A stretch of 64,000 bases of DNA from Bog-159 sp963818855 (GCA_963818855.1 CAWFUH010000017.1:124001-188000); one strand, 5' to 3'. Numbered from the stretch's first letter, positions 17,416 through 29,940 are shown. Program-made: numbers and translations. The notes: generated by a model from the letters alone, not told the origin.

Positions 17416-17825
17416 GCCATCCCACTGGCAATTTCGCTTCCTTCGCCCTCACACTGCAACACAATGAAAACAGGCGCGCGCGCCAACCGGCAGGCCGCCA
17501 ATTTTCCGGCACGCGAAGAATTCTTGGCGCGGGCTGCGCTCTTGGAACACCGATCACACATCTCGCGCCTCCCCCTCCACACTGAAAACAAATCCCGACC
17601 TTCCGATCCGTCAATCGACCGCTCGACCGGCATGCTACGCTCATGCCGCATAGAGATCTTTGAAATCCGAATCCTGTGACCGCGCCCCCGTCGAACCACG
17701 CGAAATTACCATACGAACCCAACTTCTCCTTTATTTTCAACAAAACTTCCAAAATAAAAGCCAACTTCCCCCATCTCGCCAAACACCAAGCCCCGCTAGC
17801 GTAGCGCGCAAGTTATCCTGAAAAA
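17416..17825. other. intergenic, nothing identified
   Basis: About 410 bases, including an AT-richer stretch before the ClC gene. Open frames here lack ribosome sites and protein-like composition. It presumably holds divergent promoters for 17415 and 17826. Confidence 0.5.
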
Positions 17826-20627
17826 TTGACACCGACGCGCCGCTACGAAGACAAAGTCCTCCTCCTCCTGACGCTGATCATTGGCGCAGTCGTCGGTCTG
17901 GTAGTAGTGGCTTTCATCCTGGTAACTGAAAACCTCGGATCGCGGCTCTATCCCGGTTCGGTCGCCGCCTGGCGCAGGCTGGTGGTTCCCGTTGCCGGAG
18001 CGCTGGTGACCGGTATTCTGCTGTCGCGCTATTTTCCCAACGCGCGCGGCAGCGGCATCCCCCAAACAAAAACAGCGCTTTTCGTGCGCGATGGTTTCAT
18101 TTCCATGCGCACGGTGTTGGGCAAGTTCAGCATGTCGTCCATCTCGCTTGCCAGTGGCATCGCGCTCGGACGCGAAGGCCCCTCGGTCCAGGTTTCCGCC
18201 GGCATCGCCTCGGTGCTGGGCCGCAGATTAGGGCTTAGCACCAGCAGCGTGAAGGCGTTACTGCCGGTAGGCGCTTCGGCTGCGCTTGCTGCCGCATTCA
18301 ACACTCCCATTGCGGCCGTGTTATTCACGCTCGAAGAAGTGATGGGCGATATGCATGCGCCCGTGCTCGGTTCCATTGTGCTGGCTTCCGCTACTTCCTG
18401 GATCGTGCTCCACCTCTTGCTGGGCGACGAACCTTTATTCCACGTACCCGCCTATCAACTGGTGCACCCGGTGGAGTTCCTGGTATACGCCGTGCTTGGC
18501 CTGGCGGGCGGCCTGGTCTCGGTAGGGTTCGTCAAGCTGCTGCTGTGGCAGCGCAAATACTTCCTGCGCCTGCCGAAGGTTACGGAATGGTGGCAGCCGG
18601 CGGTAGGCGGCCTGGTGGTGGGTATCCTCGGCTGGTTTTTCCCCGACGTGCTGGGCGTCGGCTACAACTTCGTCGGCCAGGCACTGAACGGCGGCATGGT
18701 CGTGCGCACCATGGCGCTGCTGGTTCTGCTGAAAGTGGTAGCCACCGCCACCTGTTATGCGACCGGTAATGCGGGCGGCATTTTCGGTCCCAGCCTGTTC
18801 ATCGGCGCGATGTTGGGCGGCGCCGTCGGGGGTGTGGCCCACCTGCTGATGCCCGATTATACCGGCAGCGCCGGCGCCTATGCGCTGGTCGGCATGGGGG
18901 CCGCGTTCGCCGGCATTGTCCGCGTGCCCCTAACTTCCGTAATCATGATTTTCGAGATCACGCGCGATTACTCGATCATCGTGCCGCTGATGATCTCGAA
19001 TCTGATTAGCTATTTCGTCTCCAGCCGCTTGCAGGTGGAGTCGATTTACGAGGCGCTGCTGCATCAGGACGGCATTCACTTGCCGTCCGGCGCCAGAGCG
19101 CGGGAAGTGCTGCTAATGGTCGGCCAGGCATTCCGCCAAAACCCGGAGTTGCTGGCCGCAAAGATGCGTGTCAGGGAGGCGACGGCGTTGGTTCACCGCG
19201 AGGAGGGCGCCTGGCCGGTCGTGGAACAGGCCGGATTGCGGGGCATGTTGCGCGTCGAAGACCTGGATAAGGCCAATGAGCAGGGTCAAGGCGATCTGAC
19301 ATTAGGCCAGCTCGTGCCCGCACCCGATCCGGATCGGCTCGGCGCCGAGGAGTTCCCGCACCTGCACATCGACCACTCGCTCGATACGGCGATGCGGCGC
19401 CTGGCGGAGAGCCATCTCAAGGTGCTGCCGGTGGTCAGCCGCACTAACGCTCGCGAGTTGAAGGGGACCATCTCCATCGAGGACGTGCTGGCGGCATACT
19501 CCATGGGAAATGTGGAGCAGGAAGCCGAACCCGCGCTGCCGAAGGGCAAACCCGCCGTCCTGCTCAGCGGCGTGCTGGCGGTGATCATCGTCCTCGCCGC
19601 GGTGGGCGGTCTGCTCAGCTACTTTTACCGCGCCGAACGCGCCGGCAGGGCGCAACACTACTACGAGGCCGGCAATCAATACCTGCAGAAAGGCATCTAT
19701 GACGATGCCATCAGCCAGTTTCGGGAGGCGCTATCCATTTCGCATAGCCCCTCAAACAGGCTGGCCTTAGGGCTCGCCCTGCTGCAGTCCGGACATGCGG
19801 ACGAGGCGGCCCTCTACCTGAAGGATCTATTGCGCAGCGAGCCCAATAATGCCGATGCGAATCTGGGAATGGCGCGCGCGGCCGCGCAAGCCGGCCGGAT
19901 CGACGAGGCCGTGCGCTATTATCACCATGCCATCTACGGCGTCTGGCCGGCCAACAGTGCGGACCGGCGTACGCAAGCGCATATTGAGCTGATCCGGATG
20001 CTGAGCAAGGCCGGCCGGCGCCCGCAGGCGCAAGCCGAGTTGCTCTCCATGATGGCCCTCACGCCCGGCAGCCTTTCGGCCCGGAAGCAGCTGGCTTCGC
20101 TCGCGCTGGAATATGGATTGCCGCAGCAAGCCCTCAACCTGTTTCGGGATTTGATTACCCGCGATCCGCAAGATGAAAGCGCCTTCGCCGGACTGGGTGA
20201 AGCCGAGTATGCACTGGCTGACTATGCCGCCGCACGGGACGCGCTGTCCGCCGCGTTGCGATTGAATCCTAATGACACCGCCGCGCGCAAACGGCTGGAC
20301 GACGCGGCCGAAATCCTGGCGCTCGATCCCGATCGCCGCGGACTTCGTGCCAACGAGCGCTTCGCGCGTAGCCAGGCAGTGGTGGCCGCGGTTCTGGATG
20401 TACTTGACCATTGTCCCGCGGCGCTCCCGGCTGACTTGAAAATCCAGATGGAAGCCGCGCGCAGGCTAGTGGGGAAGGTTCCGCGTCCGCCGTCTTACAG
20501 CGACGCGAGTGAGCACAACACCTCCGTGGCGGAGCAACTCTGGACGGCCGCGGCCAAGACGTGCCGCTCAATGCCGCCGGCGGATGCGCCAATCAGCCGG
20601 GTGATGGCCAAGCTCATGGCCCGCTGA
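17826..20627 (+). CDS. ClC-family chloride transporter with CBS pair and C-terminal TPR domain
   Basis: 933 residues from a TTG start; no ATG fits before the first helix. The ClC core has the selectivity signatures GREGPSVQ (residues about 115-122, with the gating glutamate) and GGIFGPSLFIGAMLGG (about 316-331). It also has LEEVMGD, where the second glutamate fits an H+-coupled exchanger. A CBS pair lies at about 430-565. An extra membrane segment (VLLSGVLAVIIVLAAVGGLL, about 577-597) is followed by TPR repeats (YYEAGNQYLQKGIYDDAISQ, ALGLALLQSGHADEAA, ANLGMARAAAQAGRIDEAVR and more) to about 830. The TPR part is not usual for ClC proteins and suggests a docking function outside the cytoplasmic face. 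Confidence 0.9.
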   Translation: MTPTRRYEDKVLLLLTLIIGAVVGLVVVAFILVTENLGSRLYPGSVAAWRRLVVPVAGALVTGILLSRYFPNARGSGIPQTKTALFVRDGFISMRTVLGKFSMSSISLASGIALGREGPSVQVSAGIASVLGRRLGLSTSSVKALLPVGASAALAAAFNTPIAAVLFTLEEVMGDMHAPVLGSIVLASATSWIVLHLLLGDEPLFHVPAYQLVHPVEFLVYAVLGLAGGLVSVGFVKLLLWQRKYFLRLPKVTEWWQPAVGGLVVGILGWFFPDVLGVGYNFVGQALNGGMVVRTMALLVLLKVVATATCYATGNAGGIFGPSLFIGAMLGGAVGGVAHLLMPDYTGSAGAYALVGMGAAFAGIVRVPLTSVIMIFEITRDYSIIVPLMISNLISYFVSSRLQVESIYEALLHQDGIHLPSGARAREVLLMVGQAFRQNPELLAAKMRVREATALVHREEGAWPVVEQAGLRGMLRVEDLDKANEQGQGDLTLGQLVPAPDPDRLGAEEFPHLHIDHSLDTAMRRLAESHLKVLPVVSRTNARELKGTISIEDVLAAYSMGNVEQEAEPALPKGKPAVLLSGVLAVIIVLAAVGGLLSYFYRAERAGRAQHYYEAGNQYLQKGIYDDAISQFREALSISHSPSNRLALGLALLQSGHADEAALYLKDLLRSEPNNADANLGMARAAAQAGRIDEAVRYYHHAIYGVWPANSADRRTQAHIELIRMLSKAGRRPQAQAELLSMMALTPGSLSARKQLASLALEYGLPQQALNLFRDLITRDPQDESAFAGLGEAEYALADYAAARDALSAALRLNPNDTAARKRLDDAAEILALDPDRRGLRANERFARSQAVVAAVLDVLDHCPAALPADLKIQMEAARRLVGKVPRPPSYSDASEHNTSVAEQLWTAAAKTCRSMPPADAPISRVMAKLMAR

Positions 20628-20639
20628 ACCGTTTTCGTG

Positions 20640-20790
20640 GGGCAGACCTCCAGGTCGGGGTGCCCTCTGGGCCGGGTCCTCCAGGACCCGCTCTTCACGC
20701 TGGGGAGTCACCCGTTCCACACGCGAGCAGAGGCCGACGTGTTCGGGTCCCGCGGGGCTTCAGCCCCGCAGCAGCATCATTTGAGCGTAC
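20640..20790. repeat. short palindromic repeats in an intergenic gap
   Basis: Contains the palindrome GGGTCCTCCAGGACCC and the inverted repeat GCGGGGCTTCAGCCCCGC, plus a GCAGACCTCCAGGTCGGGG motif. These resemble the dispersed intergenic palindromes of large acidobacterial genomes. The second could act as a hairpin after the ClC gene, but no T run follows. Confidence 0.4.
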
Positions 20791-20838
20791 CCAAGTGAGC
20801 GCGCCCAAGCACTATGTGATACTCTTAAATTTCCACGC

Positions 20839-21615
20839 GTGCCGGCTCGAGTGAGCGAAGCCTTTGTGCTCCGAAGTTATCCCTTTAAGGAAGCGGACCT
20901 CGTCGTCAGCTTTCTGACTCGCGACCAGGGAAAGCTGCGCGGAGTGGCCCGGCGCGCGCGCCGTCCGAAAAGTCCGTTCGGCGCTGGATTGGAACGGCTC
21001 TCGCAGGTGCGCATGGCGTATTTCCAGCGCGAAAACAGGGAACTGGTAAACCTGGATTCCTGCGAGCTGCTGGTCTCCCAGTTTCGCTTGTTGTCCGACT
21101 ACCGGGCGGCCGTGGCACTGGATTTTTTTGCGGAAGTTACGGATCAGTTACTGCCGCCGGGCGAGCCGAACGACCGGTTTTTCCGCCTGCTGACATCGGT
21201 GCTGGAACATATGCGGGCGCCGGAAACGGCGGCCAGCGGGGGTGTCTGGCGTGCGGTGACATACTTCAGCCTGTGGGCGGTGCGGCTCTCGGGTTTTCTG
21301 CCCGATCTGCATGTTTGTCTGGGCTGCGGTAGCGTGCTCGCCGACGGCGACACACGCGCCCGAGCGTTTTTCATCGGCGGCCGCGACGGGCTGATGTGCG
21401 CGGATTGCCGCCGGTCGGCAGGCGCGGGCAGTTGGGAATTGAGTGTGGAATCAAGAGCGATAGCGGAGGAAATGTTGCGGAAGCCAGTCGCGCAGATCGG
21501 CCCGGCGGGCTGGGCGCGCGAATGCTGCGCCGACTTGCGCCGCTTTCTGGTGCATCAGATCGAGCGCCACATTGAGCGCAAACTGCTCACGCCGGCGGCC
21601 CTCGAAGCAGAATAA
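20839..21615 (+). CDS. recO: DNA repair protein RecO
   Basis: 258 residues from GTG at 20839; a second GTG at 20851 (MSEAFVLRSYPFKEADLVV) may be the true start. The N-terminal OB fold has VLRSYPFKEADLVVSFLTRD and the GKLRGVARRARRPKSPFGAG pattern diagnostic of RecO. The helical domain follows, with a four-cysteine zinc site (CLGCGS ... CADCRR). RecO loads RecA onto SSB-coated DNA with RecR in gap repair. glyQ follows 17 bases after the stop, so recO-glyQ-glyS probably form one transcript, an arrangement also seen in other bacteria. Confidence 0.92.
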   Translation: MPARVSEAFVLRSYPFKEADLVVSFLTRDQGKLRGVARRARRPKSPFGAGLERLSQVRMAYFQRENRELVNLDSCELLVSQFRLLSDYRAAVALDFFAEVTDQLLPPGEPNDRFFRLLTSVLEHMRAPETAASGGVWRAVTYFSLWAVRLSGFLPDLHVCLGCGSVLADGDTRARAFFIGGRDGLMCADCRRSAGAGSWELSVESRAIAEEMLRKPVAQIGPAGWARECCADLRRFLVHQIERHIERKLLTPAALEAE

Positions 21616-21632
21616 CCGAGACCCGATAAGCA

Positions 21633-22526
21633 ATGGCTTCTTTTCAAGAGATCATCTTCGAGCTGAAACGCTATTGGGCCGCGCGCGGCTGCATCATCCA
21701 GGAACCGTACGACGTGGAAGTGGGCGCCGGCACCATGTGTCCGGAGACTTTCCTGCGCGTGCTCGGGCCGAAGCCTTATCGCGTGGCGTACGTCCAGCCG
21801 AGCCGACGGCCGGCGGATGGGCGCTACGGCGAAAATCCGAATCGTCTCTACAAGCATTCGCAACTGCAGGTAATTCTGAAGCCGTCACCCAACGATGTTA
21901 TCGAGCAATACCTGGGCAGCCTGGAGGCGGTCGGCATTGATCTCACCAAGCACGACATTAAGTTCGAGGAAGACAATTGGGAAGCGCCCACGCTGGGTGC
22001 ATGGGGCATCGGCTGGCAGGTGATGCTGGATGGACTGGAGATCACCCAGTTCACATATTTCCAGCAATGCGGCGGGATCGACCTGGACGTGGTTCCGGCC
22101 GAGCTGACGTATGGCCTGGAACGGCTCACGGCGTTCTTGCAGGCGAAGGACAGCGTGTACGACATCGAGTGGGCGCCCGGCTTCAGCTACGGCGACGTGC
22201 GCTTTCAGGACGAATTGCAATTCTCGGTTTACAACTTCGAGATGGCCGCGGTCGATACGTTGTGGAAGCTGTTCGACCTGCATGAAGGCGAAGCGGCGCG
22301 GCTGCTGGCGGCGTATCCGAAATCCACCGAGGAAGCCACCCTGAAGGCTCGCTTTCCGCTGCTGCCCGCTTACGACCAGGTGCTGAAATGCTCGAACCTG
22401 TTTAATACGCTGGATGCGCGCGGCGCGATCAGCGTAACGGAGCGGGTGGGAGTGATCCAGCGCGTGCGCAAGCTGGCCGTCGGCGTGGCACATGCATGGG
22501 CCGATCAGCAGGAGGCGGTCGCATGA
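21633..22526 (+). CDS. glyQ: glycyl-tRNA synthetase alpha subunit
   Basis: 297 residues, normal length. The class II catalytic signatures are intact: FQEIIFELKRYWAARGCIIQ, then EVGAGTMCPETFLRVLGPKP, YVQPSRRPADGRYGENPNRL and FEEDNWEAPTLGAWGIGWQV. GLEITQFTYFQQCGGIDLDV and ELTYGLERL follow. This subunit makes glycyl-adenylate within the alpha2beta2 enzyme. The stop codon overlaps the glyS start (ATGA), so the subunits are translationally coupled. The window's own tRNA-Gly genes at 1.4 kb are of unusual type and may not be its normal substrates. Confidence 0.97.
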   Translation: MASFQEIIFELKRYWAARGCIIQEPYDVEVGAGTMCPETFLRVLGPKPYRVAYVQPSRRPADGRYGENPNRLYKHSQLQVILKPSPNDVIEQYLGSLEAVGIDLTKHDIKFEEDNWEAPTLGAWGIGWQVMLDGLEITQFTYFQQCGGIDLDVVPAELTYGLERLTAFLQAKDSVYDIEWAPGFSYGDVRFQDELQFSVYNFEMAAVDTLWKLFDLHEGEAARLLAAYPKSTEEATLKARFPLLPAYDQVLKCSNLFNTLDARGAISVTERVGVIQRVRKLAVGVAHAWADQQEAVA

Positions 22527-24436
22527 GTCTGCCGTTCTTGCTGGAGATCGGCACGGAAGAGATTCCGGATTGGATGATCGAGGGCGCGCTGGCGAGCCTG
22601 AAGAGCCAACTGGAAGGCCTCGGTATGGCAGCCCGCATGGATGCCACGCCGCGCCGGTTGGTGGCCCGCGCCGGCGGGCTGCCGGAGAGATTGCCGGATA
22701 TGGAAGAGCGGGTGACGGGGCCTCGCAAAACCGCGCCTGCGAAAGCCGTCGAAGGGTTCGCCCGGAAGCAGGGCGTGACACCCGGCGATCTGTCCATCGA
22801 GGGCGAATACTATACTTACCTGCGCAAAACGCCGGGCCGCCGCATGATCGAGGTGCTGGCCGAGTCACTGCCGGGTATCATTCTGAAAATCACGTTTCCG
22901 AAAACGATGTACTGGACGGGCAAGAGCGGCCCGCGGTTCATTCGCCCGATCCGGTGGATCGTAGCGCTGTTAGACGAACAGGTGGTGCCGTTTGAAATCG
23001 CCGGCGTGCAGTCAGGCAACGTGACGCATGGACACCGCCGCCTGGGCTCAATGGCTCTGGTTTCCTTCCAAAACTACGAGCAAACGCTGCGCGACAATTT
23101 CGTGATCCTATCGGTCGGAGAACGGCAGACGCGCATTAACAGGGGAATCCAGGAACTCGGCGTCGAAATCAAACCGGATTTGTCTCTGGTCCACACTCTA
23201 ATGTATCTCACCGAATACCCGACGCCCATCGTCGGCGAATTCGATCCGCAGTTCCTCGAACTTCCCAAAGAAGTTCTCATCACGGTGATGCGTCACCACC
23301 AAAAATATTTCTCCGTGGTGGACGAATCCGGGCATCTTGCGCCGCGGTTCGTTGCCGTGATGAACACGAACGCCGACCCCGATGGGCTGATTCGACGCGG
23401 CAACGAACGCGTGCTGCGCGCGCGCTTCAACGACGCGCGCTTCTTCTGGCAAACCGACCAGCGCAAGAAGCTGGCGGATCGCGTGGAAGACTTGGGGCAC
23501 GTAACCTTCCAGGCCAAGCTCGGGTCGTATCTGGAAAAGACCGAACGCGTGGTGGCCTTAGTAAAAGAACTCGGCGGCGATGAGCATGCTCAACGCGCGG
23601 CGCGTCTGGCTAAGTGCGACCTCACAACCGAGCTGGTGAAGGAGTTCACGGAATTGCAGGGCGTGGTCGGCGGGCTGTACGCGCGCGCGCAAGGCGAGCC
23701 GGACGAGGTCTGGCAGGCTATTTACGACCACTACAAGCCGGAGAGCATGGAAGATTCGATCCCGCGCCAGACGGCCGGGCAACTGGTGTCGGTAGCCGAC
23801 AAGCTCGATACCCTGCGCGGCTGTTTCGGGGTCGGCTTGATTCCCACGGGCTCGCGCGACCCATTTGCTTTGCGGCGCGCCGCGCAAGGCATAGTCAAGA
23901 TTTCAGTCGAAGGCCGCATGCCTGTTCCATTGCCGAGCCTGATCGGCGGCGATGCGCTGCTCAGTGCATTCGTCGAGGAGCGCATCAAATTTTATTTCCG
24001 GGAAGTGCGGGGCTTCTGTTATGACGAAGTCAATGCTGCGGTAGCCGCCGCCTGGGATGATCTCCCCGAACTCGAATCGCGGCTGCTACGCCTGCAGAAG
24101 GTCCGCTCCACCCCCGATTTCGAACCTGTGGCCGCCAGCTTCAAACGCATTAAGAACATCCTGCGCCAAGCTGCGTTCGAGGGTGGTCCGTTTACCCCGG
24201 CGCTGCTGGAACCCGGTCCCGAAAGCGAATTATTTGATGAGATCAACCGCTCTGCCGGGCAACCGATTGAAACCGTGATCCAAGCGCTGCGGCCCAAAGT
24301 GGACCTGTTTTTTGACAAGGTGCTGGTGAACGCACCAAACCCGGCGGTCCGGGCCAATCGTCTGGCCATGCTCTACAACCTGCTGGAACAGTTTCGCACG
24401 TTTGCCGATTTTTCTGAGATTGTGACGAACTCATAA
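22523..24436 (+). CDS. glyS: glycyl-tRNA synthetase beta subunit
   Basis: 637 residues from the ATG at 22523 (MSLPFLLEIGTEEIPDWMIE); a start 27 bases upstream inside glyQ is rejected. It shows the family's conserved N-terminus, MYWTGKSGPRFIRPIRWIVA, KEVLITVMRHHQKYFSVVD and the HD-like and anticodon-binding C-terminal regions. This subunit recognises tRNA-Gly and is required for aminoacylation. It shares the ATGA overlap with glyQ, and ppdK starts 14 bases after its stop. Confidence 0.96.
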   Translation: MSLPFLLEIGTEEIPDWMIEGALASLKSQLEGLGMAARMDATPRRLVARAGGLPERLPDMEERVTGPRKTAPAKAVEGFARKQGVTPGDLSIEGEYYTYLRKTPGRRMIEVLAESLPGIILKITFPKTMYWTGKSGPRFIRPIRWIVALLDEQVVPFEIAGVQSGNVTHGHRRLGSMALVSFQNYEQTLRDNFVILSVGERQTRINRGIQELGVEIKPDLSLVHTLMYLTEYPTPIVGEFDPQFLELPKEVLITVMRHHQKYFSVVDESGHLAPRFVAVMNTNADPDGLIRRGNERVLRARFNDARFFWQTDQRKKLADRVEDLGHVTFQAKLGSYLEKTERVVALVKELGGDEHAQRAARLAKCDLTTELVKEFTELQGVVGGLYARAQGEPDEVWQAIYDHYKPESMEDSIPRQTAGQLVSVADKLDTLRGCFGVGLIPTGSRDPFALRRAAQGIVKISVEGRMPVPLPSLIGGDALLSAFVEERIKFYFREVRGFCYDEVNAAVAAAWDDLPELESRLLRLQKVRSTPDFEPVAASFKRIKNILRQAAFEGGPFTPALLEPGPESELFDEINRSAGQPIETVIQALRPKVDLFFDKVLVNAPNPAVRANRLAMLYNLLEQFRTFADFSEIVTNS

Positions 24437-24449
24437 GGAGCAACGATTT

Positions 24450-27194
<2,745 letters not shown>

Positions 27195-27211
27195 CCTTCT
27201 TGTAACTTCGC

Positions 27212-27243
27212 AAATGGGACAGGCGTTCTGGCCTGTCCCATTT
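27212..27243 (+). terminator. hairpin terminator after ppdK
   Basis: A perfect 13-bp inverted repeat, AAATGGGACAGGC and GCCTGTCCCATTT, with a six-base loop, 17 bases after the ppdK stop. The A/T ends make it usable in both directions. Confidence 0.8.
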
Positions 27244-27261
27244 CGTTCCTGGGGCTAGCCG

Positions 27262-29493
27262 ATGGGAAATACTTGTTCCAGCATTCATATCGCGTGGAGA
27301 GGAACCGTCGACGATGCCGCCAGAGCCATCAGCCGGAGCTACGGCAAGCTGGGCTACGAGCGAATGAAAAAAGCACCGGCCGAAGGCGGCAAGCATGTAG
27401 TCCTTCTGGCTCGCGCCGGGCAACCGTACATCTCCGTTTACGACAGCGACAACGCCAAACTCGACAGCGGCGAGTTGAAGGATCTGGCGCTGGCGGCATC
27501 CAAGGTGATGAAAACGGCCGCGGTATTCACCAGCCTCTATGACAGCGATACGTATGAGTTTGTCGTTTTCGCCAACGGCCGGCAGGTCGACCTGTTGATG
27601 AGCGACGCCGAAAGCTATGGCGGGCCTATTAAGCGGCTGAGTGACAAATCGCGGGCCGCCAAATGGAGCAGCTTGTTCGGGCGGACGCTAAGCGCGGACC
27701 AGATCAAGCAGACGGTCACACACCGGACCGCGTTTGCCGACGGCGTTATCGCCGGATTAGGGGAATTGATCGGCCTCCGCGGCGGCCAGCCGCAGATGAA
27801 TTATGAGGATTTCCTGGACGGAGGGGAGGAGATTACCGCCCAGCTTTATTTCAAAAGAAAGCCGGCGGCGGTGTCCGAAGTTCCAGCGGGCGAAATTAGC
27901 CTGGCCAATGGTTACGATCCCGACGATACGCGCATGCTTCTGGTTTATCCGGCAAGCTGGCCTGTTGCGGTGGGCAAACCGGCGAATGTGAAATGGATGA
28001 TCCTGAGTCAAGGCACGGGATTCGATGGCGGGACGGCCACCATTCGCGTCGCCGGGCCGGGCGGACTTGTTTTATCTAAGGGCGCGATGAGAGGCTTTAA
28101 ATTCCATAACACCCAGATTGTCGGCGATCTGGAAACGCGTCCAACGGATAAAGATCATATACAGGATTACTACGGATTCGAAGTCACACCCATCGCACCG
28201 ACGAGTTCCGAATTGCAGCTATACAGGGCCCAAATTCGCAACCTTGCCATCCCACCGATGACCCCTAAGCGGACGACAGAGATTCTCATCCTTCTTGTAC
28301 TATATGACCTACAATCCCGAACAGCGGGCGAATGGGAAATCAACGTGTCACTCCAACTGGGAGCGCATCACGAATATATATACGACCTGCCACCGGTGCG
28401 CATCGCGGCGTTGGAGCAGGGCTGGCTGCCGGTGATTTCGGGACTGAATCCAAAGACCACTTACAATCGATCCAATTTCAGCCCGGATCCTCGGACCGAG
28501 CAAGACAATCTGCGTGAAATGGCGGATAAACAATGCCGGATACAGAATGACCGCCGGCTTATCCATCCGGCTATCGCTTCTAGTGTGGCCATACTGAAGG
28601 ATGCCGGGCAAGCCACGCTGGATGCCTGCAAAACCTGGCTTGAGGACTGGCTGCGTTTCTTGGCGAAGCAGGGGCAAGGAGAAATACGAATCCATACCGA
28701 AAAGAAACTGCGGCCGGGCGTATTCAAACCAAGCAAGACAAGGAAAAGCCTGCCGGCAAACACATTCCTTGAAGACAAGTCATGGGCAGCCCTTTTTGAT
28801 TATGACAAGAACTACCAAAGCGTTCTGATTTCCTTCGTTCCCAGAGATCGCGAACTGGCAGTTGCGGGCATCGGTTTGCAATACAGCCACGAGGAAGCTT
28901 ATTTCCCTGATTATTTGAGGCCGGGTAGCGTACATGCGGCACAGATGGCCAGAACCCTGAGTGTCATGCGCGGCCGCCCATTTAGCGACGAGACTTATAG
29001 CGGCACATTGCATGCGTTCCAATGGGTAACTAACGATGCGGAGTGCTACGCCTATCTGAAGACCTCCGCCGGTGACATGGCGCAACGGTTAGACGGGTTC
29101 GCCGCCATGAATGCTCCCCTGCAGGCCTGGAATAATCAATGCACGTGGGTGCCGATGTTCGACCAGGCCGCGCATATTAAACCGACCCTCTACGAGGATT
29201 ACAGCGCATTCAATTGGTTCAGGGGCGTGGAAGGGGGCGGCGGCGGCCTGTACCGCAGAAGAATGTCTGTGCAATGGTGCAGCAATGTATTGCGGATGCT
29301 GGCACCGCACATGTGGCTTTGCCGGAATCTGATCGATCAGGTGGACAGAACCGCGCTGGAGCGGGTGGCGCAGGTTAGCGAGACGAACGGCGTGTTCAAA
29401 GTAGCGCTGCGCCCCGGTTGCTCGCTTGAGGAACTGGAGCTGACTCTGTTGCCCATCCTGCCCGTCGAAAGCGCCAGGATATCGGTGGTCTGA
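27262..29493 (+). CDS. large uncharacterised soluble protein (743 aa)
   Basis: I do not recognise this family. The N-terminal ~115 residues form an alpha/beta module (MGNTCSSIHIAWRGTVDDAA, QPYISVYDSDNAKLDSGELK, VFTSLYDSDTYEFVVFANGR). The repeated YDSD element followed by 'NGRQVD' resembles small uncharacterised modules that grade how much signal a neighbour sees. A middle beta-rich part (residues about 215-390, e.g. TATIRVAGPGGLVLSKGAMR) could be an Ig-like domain. The C-terminal 300 residues are mixed, with tryptophan-rich stretches (WNNQCTWVPMFDQ, YSAFNWFRGVEGGGGGLYRR). It has no signal peptide and no membrane segment. Monocistronic between the ppdK terminator and doxX. Confidence 0.7.
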   Translation: MGNTCSSIHIAWRGTVDDAARAISRSYGKLGYERMKKAPAEGGKHVVLLARAGQPYISVYDSDNAKLDSGELKDLALAASKVMKTAAVFTSLYDSDTYEFVVFANGRQVDLLMSDAESYGGPIKRLSDKSRAAKWSSLFGRTLSADQIKQTVTHRTAFADGVIAGLGELIGLRGGQPQMNYEDFLDGGEEITAQLYFKRKPAAVSEVPAGEISLANGYDPDDTRMLLVYPASWPVAVGKPANVKWMILSQGTGFDGGTATIRVAGPGGLVLSKGAMRGFKFHNTQIVGDLETRPTDKDHIQDYYGFEVTPIAPTSSELQLYRAQIRNLAIPPMTPKRTTEILILLVLYDLQSRTAGEWEINVSLQLGAHHEYIYDLPPVRIAALEQGWLPVISGLNPKTTYNRSNFSPDPRTEQDNLREMADKQCRIQNDRRLIHPAIASSVAILKDAGQATLDACKTWLEDWLRFLAKQGQGEIRIHTEKKLRPGVFKPSKTRKSLPANTFLEDKSWAALFDYDKNYQSVLISFVPRDRELAVAGIGLQYSHEEAYFPDYLRPGSVHAAQMARTLSVMRGRPFSDETYSGTLHAFQWVTNDAECYAYLKTSAGDMAQRLDGFAAMNAPLQAWNNQCTWVPMFDQAAHIKPTLYEDYSAFNWFRGVEGGGGGLYRRRMSVQWCSNVLRMLAPHMWLCRNLIDQVDRTALERVAQVSETNGVFKVALRPGCSLEELELTLLPILPVESARISVV

Positions 29494-29553
29494 ATCGGCC
29501 CCAGTCCAAGGCTAGACGGAACCGGTGCGCGCGTTCCGGTGTCTAAGCGATCA

Positions 29554-29928
29554 ATGTTCGACACCAACCTGAGCGAGTCGCGCAATGCGCTAGGCGACTG
29601 GGTTTTGCGCGGCGGCATAGCGCTGGTCTTCGTCATCTTCGGAGCTGAGAAATTTCCCGCGGATCCCGGCTCGGAGTGGGTCAGGATGTTTCAGCAGATC
29701 GGCGCCGGGCCATGGTTCCGCTACTTTACCGGCGTGGTGGAAGTGCTGGGCGGCATTCTCGTTTTGATTTCCAGGACGGCAACTGCCGGTTTGGCCCTGC
29801 TCGCGTGCACCATGGCGGGCGCCGTCATCATCCTCGTTTTCGTGATCGGCCGCCCAGCCGACAGCATCTTTGCCGGCATCTTTTTTATCGCTCTTTCGAT
29901 CACTGGTTTGGTCCGCTGGCGCCAGTGA
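29554..29928 (+). CDS. DoxX family membrane protein
   Basis: 124 residues from ATG 29554 (a GTG at 29539 is possible). Four hydrophobic segments carry the DoxX pattern: GDWVLRGGIALVFVIFGAEK, then WFRYFTGVVEVLGGILVLIS, ALLACTMAGAVIILV and SIFAGIFFIALSITGLVRW. DoxX-like proteins are small inner-membrane proteins tied to quinone or redox chemistry, but most have no proven function. It is convergent with the ArsR-type regulator, with 12 bases between stops. Confidence 0.8.
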   Translation: MFDTNLSESRNALGDWVLRGGIALVFVIFGAEKFPADPGSEWVRMFQQIGAGPWFRYFTGVVEVLGGILVLISRTATAGLALLACTMAGAVIILVFVIGRPADSIFAGIFFIALSITGLVRWRQ

Positions 29929-29940
29929 CGAACATCCGGT

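Noticed and set aside
17402..17782. 126-residue minus-strand ORF between the His-rich gene and the ClC gene
   Set aside because: Cys/Arg/Trp-rich composition, no ribosome site, and it spans the likely divergent promoter region.
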